Below are positions 1 to 7,638 of a DNA stretch of 64,000 nt, piece by piece. The stretch is from Lichenicola sp964236105 (lineage in GTDB: Bacteria > Pseudomonadota > Alphaproteobacteria > Acetobacterales > Acetobacteraceae), in contig CAXSBC010000010.1 of the NCBI GenBank assembly GCA_964236105.1, positions 1-64,000 of the forward strand, read 5' to 3'. The notes under the pieces are model-generated. The model was not told where the DNA came from. It worked only from the letters and a program-made list of their open reading frames with translations, and made no database searches. How positions within the stretch are numbered: position 1 is the stretch's first letter; each line of letters starts with the position of its first letter. The position numbers and the translations under genes are program-made.

Positions 1-319
1 TCACGGAGCGGCTGGGAATCCCTTCAGAGTCAGGAGCCGCCGCCGCTGGTATTAGTAGGCCTTGCACGGCGCGGTGAAGAGCGTACTCCCAATCATCTCC
101 AGTCGGGATGCTTGTTCGATAGGCTCCGGCTTGTACCGGCGTGTGAATGGCGTGGCTCACTCGGAACTTAGTTGTTTCGCCTGACCGGACACGGCCAAGG
201 TCGATGTAGACTATCGTCTTAAGGGACCCGATCCGGATCGCGAAGCTGCCAAAATCGTCATGGCGATCTTCAATGGTGATTAGCGGATCGCTCAGGATGC
301 TATCAATCGTGTATGGCAT
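1..319 (-). CDS. hypothetical protein, partial (runs off the left edge)
   Basis: An open frame starts at ATG 319-317 and continues without a stop to base 1, so at least 106 residues are seen and the C-terminus lies outside the window. It begins MPYTIDSILSDPLITIEDRH and reads as a soluble, mixed-charge protein with no membrane segment or motif I recognise. Codon use is less GC-biased at third positions than the chromosome to the right, and it sits 140 bases beyond the end of an integrase gene on the same strand. I therefore infer cargo of the integrated element. Function unknown. No strong ribosome binding site is visible, so the start could differ. Confidence 0.6.
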   Translation of the reverse strand, partial: MPYTIDSILSDPLITIEDRHDDFGSFAIRIGSLKTIVYIDLGRVRSGETTKFRVSHAIHTPVQAGAYRTSIPTGDDWEYALHRAVQGLLIPAAAAPDSEGIPSRSV

Positions 320-461
320 TTCAGTCTCTAGACGCTTTGCGCGAACCATAGCTTAGTGGCCGCATCATGGTAAGACGAGCCATCTAACTTCAAGCTGAGA
401 CACTACCGAATATTCTGCATGGTGTGAACGGTTCAAGTCTCTCAGGGTCGGGGCAACAACC

Positions 462-1697
462 CTATGGCAGCACGTGCCCGAGCTTCAGCCAGCTAGCCTT
501 CGCATCGAAGATCTTTGGCGGCGCACTGCTAGCATATGCAGCCCACTCGTTCATTAGCACCCGGCGCTTCATAAACATGTCGCCGCGCTGGTAGGCCCCC
601 TCAACGCCTGCAACCCTGTGGGCAAGGGCTGTCTCTGCTAGCTCACGCGGCGTGTCCTTCGCCTCAGCGCACCAATCCCTGAAGGTGGACCGGAAGCCGT
701 GGACTGTGATCGGGTCGCCATGGCGGTCCTTCCAGACCGGGCTGAAGCGCCGCAGGATCATGTCTAGGGCCATGATGGACAGGGGAGCCTGATCCTTCTG
801 GCCGGCGAAAACGTAGCTATGGCTGCCCACACCAGGCGTGTGCCGCCCCCTCAGGATCTCCATGGCCCGATCCGACAGCGGCACCCGATGCTCCCTGCGC
901 ATCTTCATCCGCGACGCTGGCACCGTCCACGTAGCCGTGTCCATGTCGATTTCCCGCCATGTCGCCTCCCGGACTTCCGACAACCGGCCAGCAGTTAGGA
1001 TCACGAATTCGAGAGCTTGGGCAGACGCGGACGCTTCTCGTTCCTGTAGCGCCTGCACAAACTCCGGTAGGCGTCCCCATGGCAGAGCAGGGTGGTGGCG
1101 GACCTCCACAGCCTGCTTGCCGAGCTTGAGCGTGATGATGGCGGCTCTAGCCGGGTTTGTGGGCATGGTGGCGTCGTCCACCGCCGCGAAGTCCAAAACC
1201 TTCTCTATCCGGCCACGCACCCGGCTCCCTGTCTCAGCCTTGTCGTGCCAGATCGGCCGCAGGATGGTCAGGACATGCTCTCGGGTGACCTCATGGACCG
1301 GCAGATGGCCAATCGTCCCATAGACGTAGGTTGCCAGGGTAGCTGGCCACTGAGAGGCATGGACGGCCGACCATGAGCGGCCATGCGCTGCAATGTAGGC
1401 TTCGGCCATCCGGCGGAAGGTGCGACTCGACTGCGACTCGGCTTCAGCGGCCCGTAGAGCGTCCTGTGCGGCCTGCGTAGCCTCAGCGCCCTTCCGGCTT
1501 TCGATAGGGTCTATGCCCACACGAAGCAGCTTGTGGGCAGCCTCAGCAGCCTCCCGCGCCTGAGCCAGTCCGACAGCCGGGAAGGTGCCAAGGCCCATCT
1601 TGCGGGGGCGTCCTGCCAGCATGAACCGCAGCACCCAAGATTTTGCACCGTTTGCAGTGATCTTTAACGCCAAGCCGTTGCCATCCGGGATTAACAC
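462..1697 (-). CDS. P4-type tyrosine integrase
   Basis: Site-specific tyrosine recombinase expected to integrate and excise the element lying to its left. With the GTG at 1697 as start it has 411 residues. The catalytic set looks complete: Arg238 in TAGRLSEVR, His333 and Arg336 in HGFRSTFRDW, His360 in LAHRV, and the nucleophile Tyr369 in GAYQRGD. The N-terminal arm-binding domain of this family normally begins about 24 residues earlier. In-frame codons upstream of 1697 encode a typical family N-terminus (xARQVNRLTTKAVSAAK), but the codon in the start position is ATA (1769-1767), five bases after a perfect AGGAGG at 1780-1775. No ATG, GTG or TTG lies between the in-frame stop at 1808-1806 and 1697. 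Either AUA is used, or the protein starts late and lacks part of its arm domain, or the gene is dying. Confidence 0.92.
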   Translation of the reverse strand: MLIPDGNGLALKITANGAKSWVLRFMLAGRPRKMGLGTFPAVGLAQAREAAEAAHKLLRVGIDPIESRKGAEATQAAQDALRAAEAESQSSRTFRRMAEAYIAAHGRSWSAVHASQWPATLATYVYGTIGHLPVHEVTREHVLTILRPIWHDKAETGSRVRGRIEKVLDFAAVDDATMPTNPARAAIITLKLGKQAVEVRHHPALPWGRLPEFVQALQEREASASAQALEFVILTAGRLSEVREATWREIDMDTATWTVPASRMKMRREHRVPLSDRAMEILRGRHTPGVGSHSYVFAGQKDQAPLSIMALDMILRRFSPVWKDRHGDPITVHGFRSTFRDWCAEAKDTPRELAETALAHRVAGVEGAYQRGDMFMKRRVLMNEWAAYASSAPPKIFDAKASWLKLGHVLP

Positions 1698-1769
1698 GTC
1701 CGCGCCGGTCCCGCCGTGCTTGGCTGCGCTAACTGCCTTCGTTGTCAGCCGGTTGACTTGGCGTGCTAT

Positions 1770-2022
1770 AACTCCCTCCTGACTTTGTGCCTTTGCAATG
1801 AGCTTTTATAGCCGAGGCACAAACCAGGGCACAAACAGGTTGGCGATACGAAGTCCTGCGGCTAAAGGCTTTGTCCATCGGGTTGGCGGTAAACTCAGGT
1901 TTTCCTGACGTTTCGGGCCTTAATGGACAAAAACTTCCGTGAGTATTAAGGATTTCGGGTCCGCCAGCCCAATGCACAAGCCGGCCCGTCCGGTCCCGCT
2001 GGGGACATCAGGAGCAGCAGCG
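1770..2022. other. non-coding junction between the element and the chromosome
   Basis: This stretch holds the integrase ribosome binding site (AGGAGG, 1780-1775 on the minus strand), the GGCACAAA repeats and a perfect 7-base inverted repeat CCTTAAT (1918-1924) / ATTAAGG (1945-1951). Base composition shifts from moderate GC on the left to strongly GC-rich from about 1955. The right attachment site of the element probably lies here, but no tRNA gene or matching second copy is in the window, so the exact point cannot be given. Confidence 0.4.
1784..1839. repeat. three GGCACAAA repeats next to the integrase
   Basis: GGCACAAAC occurs at 1816-1824 and again at 1828-1836, within a near-tandem unit GGCACAAACCAGG / GGCACAAACAGG. 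The inverted copy TTTGTGCC is at 1784-1791. They lie just upstream of the integrase start, where arm-type integrase sites, excisionase sites or an autoregulatory operator are usual. The function is inferred from position only. Confidence 0.5.
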
Positions 2023-2193
2023 ATGCCGTTCGACAGCCTGCATGTGCCCCCGGACTGGATGCCGCAGCCCCCCGAGCCCGAGCGGCCGCTCTCGATCAGG
2101 GAGCGTGTGGTCGCCCTTGCGCTTGGCCTCGTGCTGGCCGTCATCACGCTGGCCAACTGCAGGATGCTGCTCGGTGCCTGGCATGGCTGGTGA
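2023..2193 (+). CDS. small single-helix membrane protein, first of a related pair
   Basis: A 56-residue protein of unknown function. The ATG at 2023 follows AGGAG with an 8-base gap, which is better than the upstream in-frame GTG at 1939 or ATG at 1972. Residues 1-25 are proline-rich and probably cytoplasmic. One hydrophobic helix of about 20 residues (VVALALGLVLAVITLANCRM) follows a charged LSIRER stretch. The next gene starts inside the end of this one, in another frame, and encodes a protein with the same plan and similar helix sequence, so the two probably arose by duplication and are translated together. Confidence 0.68.
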   Translation: MPFDSLHVPPDWMPQPPEPERPLSIRERVVALALGLVLAVITLANCRMLLGAWHGW

Positions 2194-2317
2194 TCCGGAG
2201 CAGCCGGACCGCGAGCGGCTTTCCACCCGGGACAAGCTAGTGGCCGGCTTCATCGCCCTGATGCTGATCCTGATCACCCTGGCGATCTTCAGGCTGGGCA
2301 TCGCCAGGCTGTTCTGA
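2183..2317 (+). CDS. small single-helix membrane protein, second of a related pair
   Basis: A 44-residue protein starting at the ATG at 2183, overlapping the previous gene by 11 bases. No ribosome binding site of its own is seen, so translational coupling is likely. It repeats the plan of its neighbour: a charged N-terminus, LSTRDKLV in place of LSIRERVV, then a hydrophobic helix (AGFIALMLILITLAIFRLGI). The shared positions include LS-R, VA, ITLA and a following Arg. Function unknown. Such tiny membrane proteins often act as subunits or modulators of larger membrane complexes, but nothing nearby points to a partner. Confidence 0.62.
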   Translation: MAGDPEQPDRERLSTRDKLVAGFIALMLILITLAIFRLGIARLF

Positions 2318-2328
2318 CGGACGGCCGG

Positions 2329-2574
2329 TCAGCCGTGCTGCCTGGCGCAGCCGGGGTCGCAGAGCCGCATCATCCGGATATCCGTCCGACGGCCCTGGCA
2401 GGCGCTGCAGGTGATGCGGCGGCTGACCTGCTCGATCGGTGCCAGCGCGCCGAACCGCCTGAGCAGCAGGGCGATCGGCAGTGCCGCGAGGTGGCCGCAA
2501 TCGCGGCATCGCGCGGTCTGCACAGAGCCGCTCGGCATCCGGGTCCAGTCGCGCAGGCAAGGGGACGGGGTCAT
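2329..2574 (-). CDS. small zinc-ribbon-like protein
   Basis: An 81-residue protein starting MTPSPCLRDW. Two cysteine pairs, CRDCG near residue 24 and CSAC near residue 56, frame a leucine-rich middle, the arrangement of small zinc-ribbon proteins common in Alphaproteobacteria. The frame is open upstream to 2628, but those residues look unlike coding sequence, so I prefer the ATG at 2574. The function of the family is unknown to me. It stands alone, convergent with the membrane protein pair. Confidence 0.58.
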   Translation of the reverse strand: MTPSPCLRDWTRMPSGSVQTARCRDCGHLAALPIALLLRRFGALAPIEQVSRRITCSACQGRRTDIRMMRLCDPGCARQHG

Positions 2575-2804
2575 GCGAAGATGGTGCGGCCATGCCTGGA
2601 ACGTAACAGGAACAGATCGATCCGCCACGTCTTCTTCGCCAGGCGGCCGAACTGGGACGGCGGCGACCCGTTGGCTGCCGCCTCCGCTCGAACCGGATGC
2701 GACCGCCTGCGCCCACGCCGTCCGCTCCGGCTCGATGCTCGAGCGAGCCTTCCCCTGCGCTCCGGGCGATCCCGCACCGACGCATCGACGCCTAGGATCA
2801 CGTC

Positions 2805-3044
2805 ATGTCCCGTAGCGCCCACCGCCTGACCATCCTGCTTTCCGCCGGCCTGCTGGCCGGTTGCGGTTCCGGCGACGGGCTCGGCGTCGGCGCTCCGGCG
2901 CCGGCTGCGAGCCCCGGGTCGCTCGCGCGCGCGCCGCTGGCGGCGATGCAGCCGACCGCGACCTCGGTCGGGCCTGCCAACACCGGCCCGGCCGGCTCCG
3001 CCGCGTCCGTCGGCGACGGCACGGCGGCGCTGGGCGGACGTTGA
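2805..3044 (+). CDS. small lipoprotein
   Basis: A 79-residue protein with a lipoprotein signal: basic MSRSAHR, a hydrophobic stretch, then the lipobox LLAGC with Cys20 as the predicted lipidated residue. The rest is a low-complexity Ala/Pro/Gly/Ser chain with no recognisable fold. It lies 79 bases upstream of mucR on the same strand. Function unknown. The signal is clear, but composition alone could allow a chance frame, hence moderate confidence. Confidence 0.62.
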   Translation: MSRSAHRLTILLSAGLLAGCGSGDGLGVGAPAPAASPGSLARAPLAAMQPTATSVGPANTGPAGSAASVGDGTAALGGR

Positions 3045-3123
3045 GGGCGTCGCCACCGCGACCATTTCGTGACGCTGTCGTCCTGTTGTAGACACGGCGA
3101 ACAAGACAAACCGGGACGAAACG

Positions 3124-3627
3124 ATGGCAGAAGAAGACGGTCAGGCACTACTCGCGCTCACGGCGCAGATCGTCTCGGCCCATGTGTCCAACAACAGCGT
3201 CGCCGCCGACAACCTTCCCGGCCTGATCCGTCAGGTGCATCAGGCCCTGGCCGGAACCGGACAGGCGGTGCCGGAACCGGAGAAGCTGCAACCGGCGGTG
3301 CCGGTCAAGCGCTCGGTGTTTCCCGACTACATCGTCTGCCTGGAGGATGGGAAGAAGCTCAAGATGCTCAAGCGCCATCTGCAGAGCGCCTATTCGATGA
3401 CGCCCGAGCAGTATCGCGAGCGCTGGGGCCTGCCGCCGGAATATCCGATGGTCGCGCCGAACTATGCCGAGCGCCGCTCCGCGCTGGCGCGCCAGATCGG
3501 CCTCGGCCGCAAGGATGGCGGACGCGCGTCGGACGACGAGGCGGCCGAGAGCGAGGCGGCCGAGGACGACGCGACGCCGGCCAAACTGCCCGGCCGTCGC
3601 GGCCGCAAGCCCGCCGACAAGGGTTGA
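3124..3627 (+). CDS. mucR: MucR/Ros family transcriptional regulator
   Basis: A 167-residue DNA-binding regulator. Members of this alphaproteobacterial family silence or activate genes for exopolysaccharide, motility and surface functions. The diagnostic block from about residue 57 to 120 is present: PAVPVKRSVFPDYIVCLEDG, then KKLKMLKRHL and GLPPEYPMVAPNYAERRSAL. Only Cys72 of the zinc-finger cysteine pair is present, with Glu/Asp where the second would be, as in many MucR proteins. The C-terminal 45 residues are an acidic, then basic tail ending RRGRKPADKG, longer than in rhizobial MucR. It is probably a monocistronic unit. Confidence 0.93.
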   Translation: MAEEDGQALLALTAQIVSAHVSNNSVAADNLPGLIRQVHQALAGTGQAVPEPEKLQPAVPVKRSVFPDYIVCLEDGKKLKMLKRHLQSAYSMTPEQYRERWGLPPEYPMVAPNYAERRSALARQIGLGRKDGGRASDDEAAESEAAEDDATPAKLPGRRGRKPADKG

Positions 3628-3640
3628 TCCGGCGGGCGGC

Positions 3641-5098
3641 TCAGCTCGGCCCTGAGATCCGCCGCCCCAGCATCAGCGGCAGCAGCCGGCGCGTCATCGC
3701 TCCGTGCGGCGGGACCATGGTGGTGAAGCCGCTGAACCGGCCCGGCCGATAGATCCCGCGCGCGTGCGAGAAGCGCTGGAAACCGGCCTCGCCATGGTAG
3801 GCGCCGGTGCCGCTGGCGCCGATGCCGCCGAACGGCAGGTCGGGCTGCGCGCAATGCAGCACGGTCCCGTTCACCGTCGCACCGCCCGACACCGTGCGGG
3901 CGAGCAGCGCCTGCTGGATGCGCGGGTCGTCGGCATAGCAGTAGAACGCCAGCGGCCGCGGCCGGGCGTTGACGAAGCCGATTGCCTCGTCGAGCGTCCG
4001 GTAGGGCAGGATCGGCAGCACCGGCCCGAAGATCTCGTCTCGCATCAGTGTGCCGTCCGGCGGCGGCGACACCAGCAGCGTCGGCACCAGCCGCCCGCTG
4101 TCCCGGGCGCGGGACAGCTCCGCCGCATGGCCGGGATCGCGCAGCAGGGTGGCGCCGCCGGCCTCGGCCTCGGCGACGATCCGCTCCAGCCGCTGCAGGT
4201 GCCGGGCGGAGATGATGCAGCTATAGTCAGGGTTGTCCGTGATGCGCGGATACAGCCGCGCCGCTTCCGCGAGCAGCGCCTGCGCGATCTCGGCCAGCCG
4301 CTCCTGCGGCACCAGCAGGTAGTCGGGCGCCACGCAGGTCTGGCCGGCATTGAACAGCTTGCCGACCATCAGGCTGCGCACCGTGCGCGCCAGCGGGGCG
4401 TCGGGTGCGACGATCACCGGGCTCTTGCCGCCGAGCTCCAGCGTCACCGGCACCAGGTTCGCCGCCGCCGCCTGCATCACCGATCGGCCGATCCCGGTCG
4501 AGCCGGTGAACAGCAGGTGGTCGAACGGCAGCGCGCAGAACGCCTTCGCGGTGTCCGGGCCGCCCTGCACCACCGCCACCTGCGCCTGGTCGAACTGCCC
4601 CGCCAGCAGCTCGGCCAGCGTCGCGCTGAAGCGGGGCGTCAGCTCGGACGGCTTCAGCATCACCCGGCAGCCGGCGGCCAGCGCGTCGATCAGCGGCCCG
4701 ACCGACAGGAACAGCGGGTAGTTCCAGGGCGACACGATGCCCACGCAGCCGAGCGGCTGGTGCATCACCCAGGCCTGTCCCGGCTGGAAGCTCGCGGCCA
4801 CCCGGCGGCGCCGGGGGCGCATCCAGGAGGCGAGATGCCGGTGGGCGAAGCGGCAGGCGGCGAGCGTCGGCAGCAGTTCGGCGAGTGCCGTTTCCGGATA
4901 GGCGCGGTGGCCGTAATCGGCCGAGATCGCCGCATGCAGCTGGTCTCCGGACCGGTCCAGCATCGCCTCCAGCCGCTTCAGCCCATCTCGCCGCTGCTGC
5001 AGGCCGGGCACCGCGGTCGACGCCGCGCCGCGTTGGGCCTCCAGCACGCGGCGCAGTGCCGCCTCGGACGGATCGGCGATCGGGGTCTGGTCGGACAT
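3641..5098 (-). CDS. aldehyde dehydrogenase, coniferyl-aldehyde dehydrogenase type
   Basis: A 485-residue NAD(P)-dependent aldehyde dehydrogenase that oxidises an aldehyde to its acid. Visible landmarks are Asn126 in SPWNYP, Lys149 in MLKPSE, the glycine motif FTGSTGIG near 198, the general base Glu221 in LELGGKSP, and catalytic Cys255 in NAGQTC. The short length and C-terminal half (PFGGIGASGTGAYHGEAGF) resemble the coniferyl aldehyde and fatty aldehyde dehydrogenase branch, so the substrate may be an aromatic or long-chain aldehyde. The start is the ATG at 5098. The frame stays open far upstream, but that part looks non-coding. Confidence 0.93.
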   Translation of the reverse strand: MSDQTPIADPSEAALRRVLEAQRGAASTAVPGLQQRRDGLKRLEAMLDRSGDQLHAAISADYGHRAYPETALAELLPTLAACRFAHRHLASWMRPRRRRVAASFQPGQAWVMHQPLGCVGIVSPWNYPLFLSVGPLIDALAAGCRVMLKPSELTPRFSATLAELLAGQFDQAQVAVVQGGPDTAKAFCALPFDHLLFTGSTGIGRSVMQAAAANLVPVTLELGGKSPVIVAPDAPLARTVRSLMVGKLFNAGQTCVAPDYLLVPQERLAEIAQALLAEAARLYPRITDNPDYSCIISARHLQRLERIVAEAEAGGATLLRDPGHAAELSRARDSGRLVPTLLVSPPPDGTLMRDEIFGPVLPILPYRTLDEAIGFVNARPRPLAFYCYADDPRIQQALLARTVSGGATVNGTVLHCAQPDLPFGGIGASGTGAYHGEAGFQRFSHARGIYRPGRFSGFTTMVPPHGAMTRRLLPLMLGRRISGPS

Positions 5099-5172
5099 GC
5101 TGGACTTTCGGGTATCTGGGGCCGCCAACGCCGCCAGCGCCGGTTCGGCCATGCGGTCAGGACGATGCGGAC

Positions 5173-5391
5173 ATGCTGATCCGGGCCGCCGTCGGGTTGG
5201 TGCAGGACGACGCGTCGCCGTCGCTCGGGCAGGTGGCCGCGTCGATCCGGGCCTGCTCGCTGGTGCATGGCTGCGCGCTGCTGCTGATCGACGGGCGGCT
5301 CGATCCGGTGCTGGCACGGCTTGCCGCTGCCGGACGCGCCGACGCCACCGGGCTGCTGCGCGCGGTGCCGGGCGGCGCGTCGGCGCCGTGA
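5173..5391 (+). CDS. small hypothetical protein
   Basis: A 72-residue frame starting MLIRAAVGLVQDDASPS with a very strong G/C preference at third codon positions, which supports real coding. It is Ala/Leu-rich with two cysteines (Cys28, Cys34) and no membrane helix or motif I recognise. It lies divergently from the aldehyde dehydrogenase and 84 bases before sppA. A start upstream is possible but no ribosome binding site decides it. Function unknown. Confidence 0.48.
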   Translation: MLIRAAVGLVQDDASPSLGQVAASIRACSLVHGCALLLIDGRLDPVLARLAAAGRADATGLLRAVPGGASAP

Positions 5392-5474
5392 GCGGACCGC
5401 GCGACGATGCGGCCTTTTCCCGCGCCCGGGTTTCGCCATAGGCTCGCCCGATCTGACCGGACGGTGTGACCCGC

Positions 5475-6446
5475 ATGAGCCTCGAAGCCGACCTGATGGT
5501 CGACCGGCTGCGCCTGAAGCGCCGACTGACGCTGTGGCGGGTCCTGGCGGTGGCGGCCTTCGTGCTGGCGCTGCTGGCGACTGCGGGCTTGCGCCCGCAT
5601 GGCGGCGGCCTGGTGACAGGCCCGCATCTGGCGCGGCTCAGGATCGACGGCATCATCGCCCAGGATCGCGACCGGCTCGACCTGATCGACAACGCGGCCA
5701 AGGATGCCAGCGTCAAGGGGCTGATCCTGGCCATCGACAGCCCCGGCGGCTCGGTCGCGGGTGGCGAGTCGCTGCACGACGCCGTCGCCCGGTTCGCGGC
5801 GGTCAAGCCGGTGGTGGTGGTGATGGGCGGCGTCGCCGCCTCGGCCGGCTACATGATCGCGGTGCCGGCGGCGCGGATCTTCGCCTCCAACGCCACCCTG
5901 ACCGGCTCGATCGGCGTGATCCTGCAGAGCCCGGACGTGTCGGGGCTGCTGCAGAAGGTGGGGGTGGGGGTGGACGAGCTTGTGTCCGGCCCGCTGAAGG
6001 GACAGCCAAGCATCGTCAAGCCGCTGTCGCCGGAGGGACGCGCGATGCTGCAGGGGGTGGTGATGGACCTGTACGGGCAGTTCGTCGACATGGTGGCGGC
6101 CGGCCGTCACATGGACCCGGCCCGGGTGCGGGGGCTGGCCGACGGACGTCCCTATACCGGCCACCAGGCGATCGGGCTGGGCCTGGTGGACCAGATCGGC
6201 GACGAGCGCGACGCCAGGCAGTGGCTCGCGGCGCAGCGCCATCTCGCGGCCGATCTTCCGGTCGAGTCGCTGCGCCGCAAGGCGAAGGATGGATGGCTGC
6301 AGACCTATCTGCGCAGCGCCGCATCCGGCCTGGGCGGGGTGATGGCTAAGGGCGCGCTCGACGCGCTGATCGGCGAGGACGCAACAAAAACCGTTATGCC
6401 GCAAGGGCTTGCGCTTGACGGAGCTGTTTCGCTCTGGCAACCTTGA
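5475..6446 (+). CDS. sppA: signal peptide peptidase SppA, short form
   Basis: A 323-residue membrane-anchored serine protease that degrades cleaved signal peptides at the inner membrane. A single N-terminal helix (residues 19-38) is followed by the crotonase-like fold: IDSPGGSVAGGE at 88-98, nucleophile Ser123 in GGVAASAGY, and the general base Lys175 in SGPLKGQPS. This Ser/Lys dyad and the length match the short SppA/SohB-like form. The ATG at 5475 is used; a GTG at 5466 is in frame. It is followed after 20 bases by ihfB on the same strand, probably one transcript. Confidence 0.93.
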   Translation: MSLEADLMVDRLRLKRRLTLWRVLAVAAFVLALLATAGLRPHGGGLVTGPHLARLRIDGIIAQDRDRLDLIDNAAKDASVKGLILAIDSPGGSVAGGESLHDAVARFAAVKPVVVVMGGVAASAGYMIAVPAARIFASNATLTGSIGVILQSPDVSGLLQKVGVGVDELVSGPLKGQPSIVKPLSPEGRAMLQGVVMDLYGQFVDMVAAGRHMDPARVRGLADGRPYTGHQAIGLGLVDQIGDERDARQWLAAQRHLAADLPVESLRRKAKDGWLQTYLRSAASGLGGVMAKGALDALIGEDATKTVMPQGLALDGAVSLWQP

Positions 6447-6466
6447 CCTCCTGATCGGAGACCGGG

Positions 6467-6763
6467 ATGACCAAGTCGGAACTGATCGCCGAGCTTGCAT
6501 CCGCAAATCCGCACCTGCTCAGCCGCGACGTCGAGCTGATCGTCTCGACCATCTTCGACGAGGTGACCGCGGCGCTGGCGCGCGGCGAACGGGTCGAGCT
6601 GCGCGGCTTCGGCGCCTTCACCGTCAAGCAGCGCGACGCCCGCACCGGCCGCAATCCGCGCACCGGGGAGCCGGTCGCGGTCGACGAGAAGGTCGTGCCG
6701 TTCTTCAAGGCCGGCAAGGAGCTGCGCGAGCGCGTCAACCATCGCACAGCCCGCGGGCGCTGA
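6467..6763 (+). CDS. ihfB: integration host factor subunit beta
   Basis: A 98-residue nucleoid protein. It pairs with IHF-alpha to bend DNA at specific sites and so assists recombination, replication and sigma-54 promoters. The family signature GFGAFTVKQRDARTGRNPRT is present at residues 47-66, including the conserved Pro that intercalates into DNA. Its length equals that of other IHF-beta subunits. An upstream ribosome binding site (GGAGA) is well placed. It follows sppA closely. The ihfA partner is not in this window. Confidence 0.95.
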   Translation: MTKSELIAELASANPHLLSRDVELIVSTIFDEVTAALARGERVELRGFGAFTVKQRDARTGRNPRTGEPVAVDEKVVPFFKAGKELRERVNHRTARGR

Positions 6764-6881
6764 CCGGACACCTGCCGGCGCGTGGCGCGCCGCGTGACGC
6801 CGGGACAGGACGCCAGACGAAATTAGTTCTGTATTTGTTCTTATCACGAGCTTAATCTCTGCCCGGTAGAAAGGCGGCCAG

Positions 6882-7193
6882 ATGATGTTGCGCCCGTTGC
6901 GTCTCACCCACCTTGCGGCTCCGGTCGCCGCCCTGAGCCTGGTCCTGGCATCGGGACCCGGTGAGGCGGTCGCCGCCGCGCATTCAGCCGGCTGGCCGGT
7001 CGACGCCGGCGGCAGCCTGGTGTTGTGCACGTCCGTGCCTCTGCCGGTGCCGGTGCCGGTCTCGGCGACCGGCCACGCGCCGGTACGCCGGATCGAGGAC
7101 GGGCGTTTCTTCGCTCCGACCCGGCAGGCGATGTTCTTCTCCCATCCGGGCGATCGCTGCGTCTGGCACGCAGGCGGCCCGGCCAGGGGCTAG
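6882..7193 (+). CDS. putative secreted protein
   Basis: A 103-residue protein with a plausible Sec signal peptide: MMLRPLRLTH, a hydrophobic core, and a likely cleavage near ASGPGEAVAAA (residues 23-34). The mature part carries a short PVPVPV repeat and two cysteines (Cys49, Cys94) that could form a disulfide in the periplasm. AAAGG precedes the ATG at 6882 by 7-8 bases. The AT-rich stretch at 6819-6860 just upstream is a likely promoter region. Function unknown. Confidence 0.57.
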   Translation: MMLRPLRLTHLAAPVAALSLVLASGPGEAVAAAHSAGWPVDAGGSLVLCTSVPLPVPVPVSATGHAPVRRIEDGRFFAPTRQAMFFSHPGDRCVWHAGGPARG

Positions 7194-7279
7194 GACGGTG
7201 ATCGCCGTTTCGCGAGGACTTGCCGCGCGTCGGCCGACGGAGGAAAACGCTTCGCGCAGCGGATGAGGCAGGAACGCCG

Positions 7280-7609
7280 ATGTTTCGGAAAAAGGACAGC
7301 ACGCCGTCCGGGATGCCGGCCGGAACCGGGGCCGCGCCGGGCAGGAGCGCTGGTTCTGCCGGACGATCGCCGGCGGAGGCCGCTCCCGTCGTCGTGGCGA
7401 TGCCTGCGCGGCCGGCCTCGAAGGGCAAGCAGGCCTATGAGGCGCGTCGTGCCGAGAAGGCCGGCATGGGGCTTGAGAAGTGGATGGCCGAGAAGGACCG
7501 TCGCGTGCAGGCCGAACGTGCGGCGCTGCAGCGCGCCCACCAGAAGGCGCTGCCCAAGAAGCCGGGCCTGCTGCGCCGGCTGCTCGACAAGGCGCACCGT
7601 CCGATCTGA
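7280..7609 (+). CDS. basic hypothetical protein with helical C-terminal half
   Basis: A 109-residue protein starting MFRKKDSTPSGM. Residues 1-50 are low-complexity (Gly/Ala/Ser/Pro). Residues 51-109 are strongly charged and probably helical (KQAYEARRAEKAGMGLEKWM, then KDRRVQAERAAL), ending in a basic patch KKPGLLRRLLDKAHR. That could bind RNA or DNA, but this is only a composition argument. The ATG at 7280 is chosen over an in-frame start at 7220 because GGAAC lies in range. Function unknown. Confidence 0.62.
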   Translation: MFRKKDSTPSGMPAGTGAAPGRSAGSAGRSPAEAAPVVVAMPARPASKGKQAYEARRAEKAGMGLEKWMAEKDRRVQAERAALQRAHQKALPKKPGLLRRLLDKAHRPI

Positions 7610-7638
7610 CGGTCCGCGGCCGCATTGGCCGGTGCCGG

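Noticed and set aside
425..455. T-arm-like sequence GGTTCAAGTC next to the end of the integrase gene, a possible tRNA remnant
   Set aside because: The flanking bases do not form a 5-bp T stem or an acceptor stem, and no CCA end is in place.
1729..1977. 82-codon minus-strand frame over the integrase upstream region
   Set aside because: It covers the ribosome binding site and repeats, has no coding bias and matches nothing.
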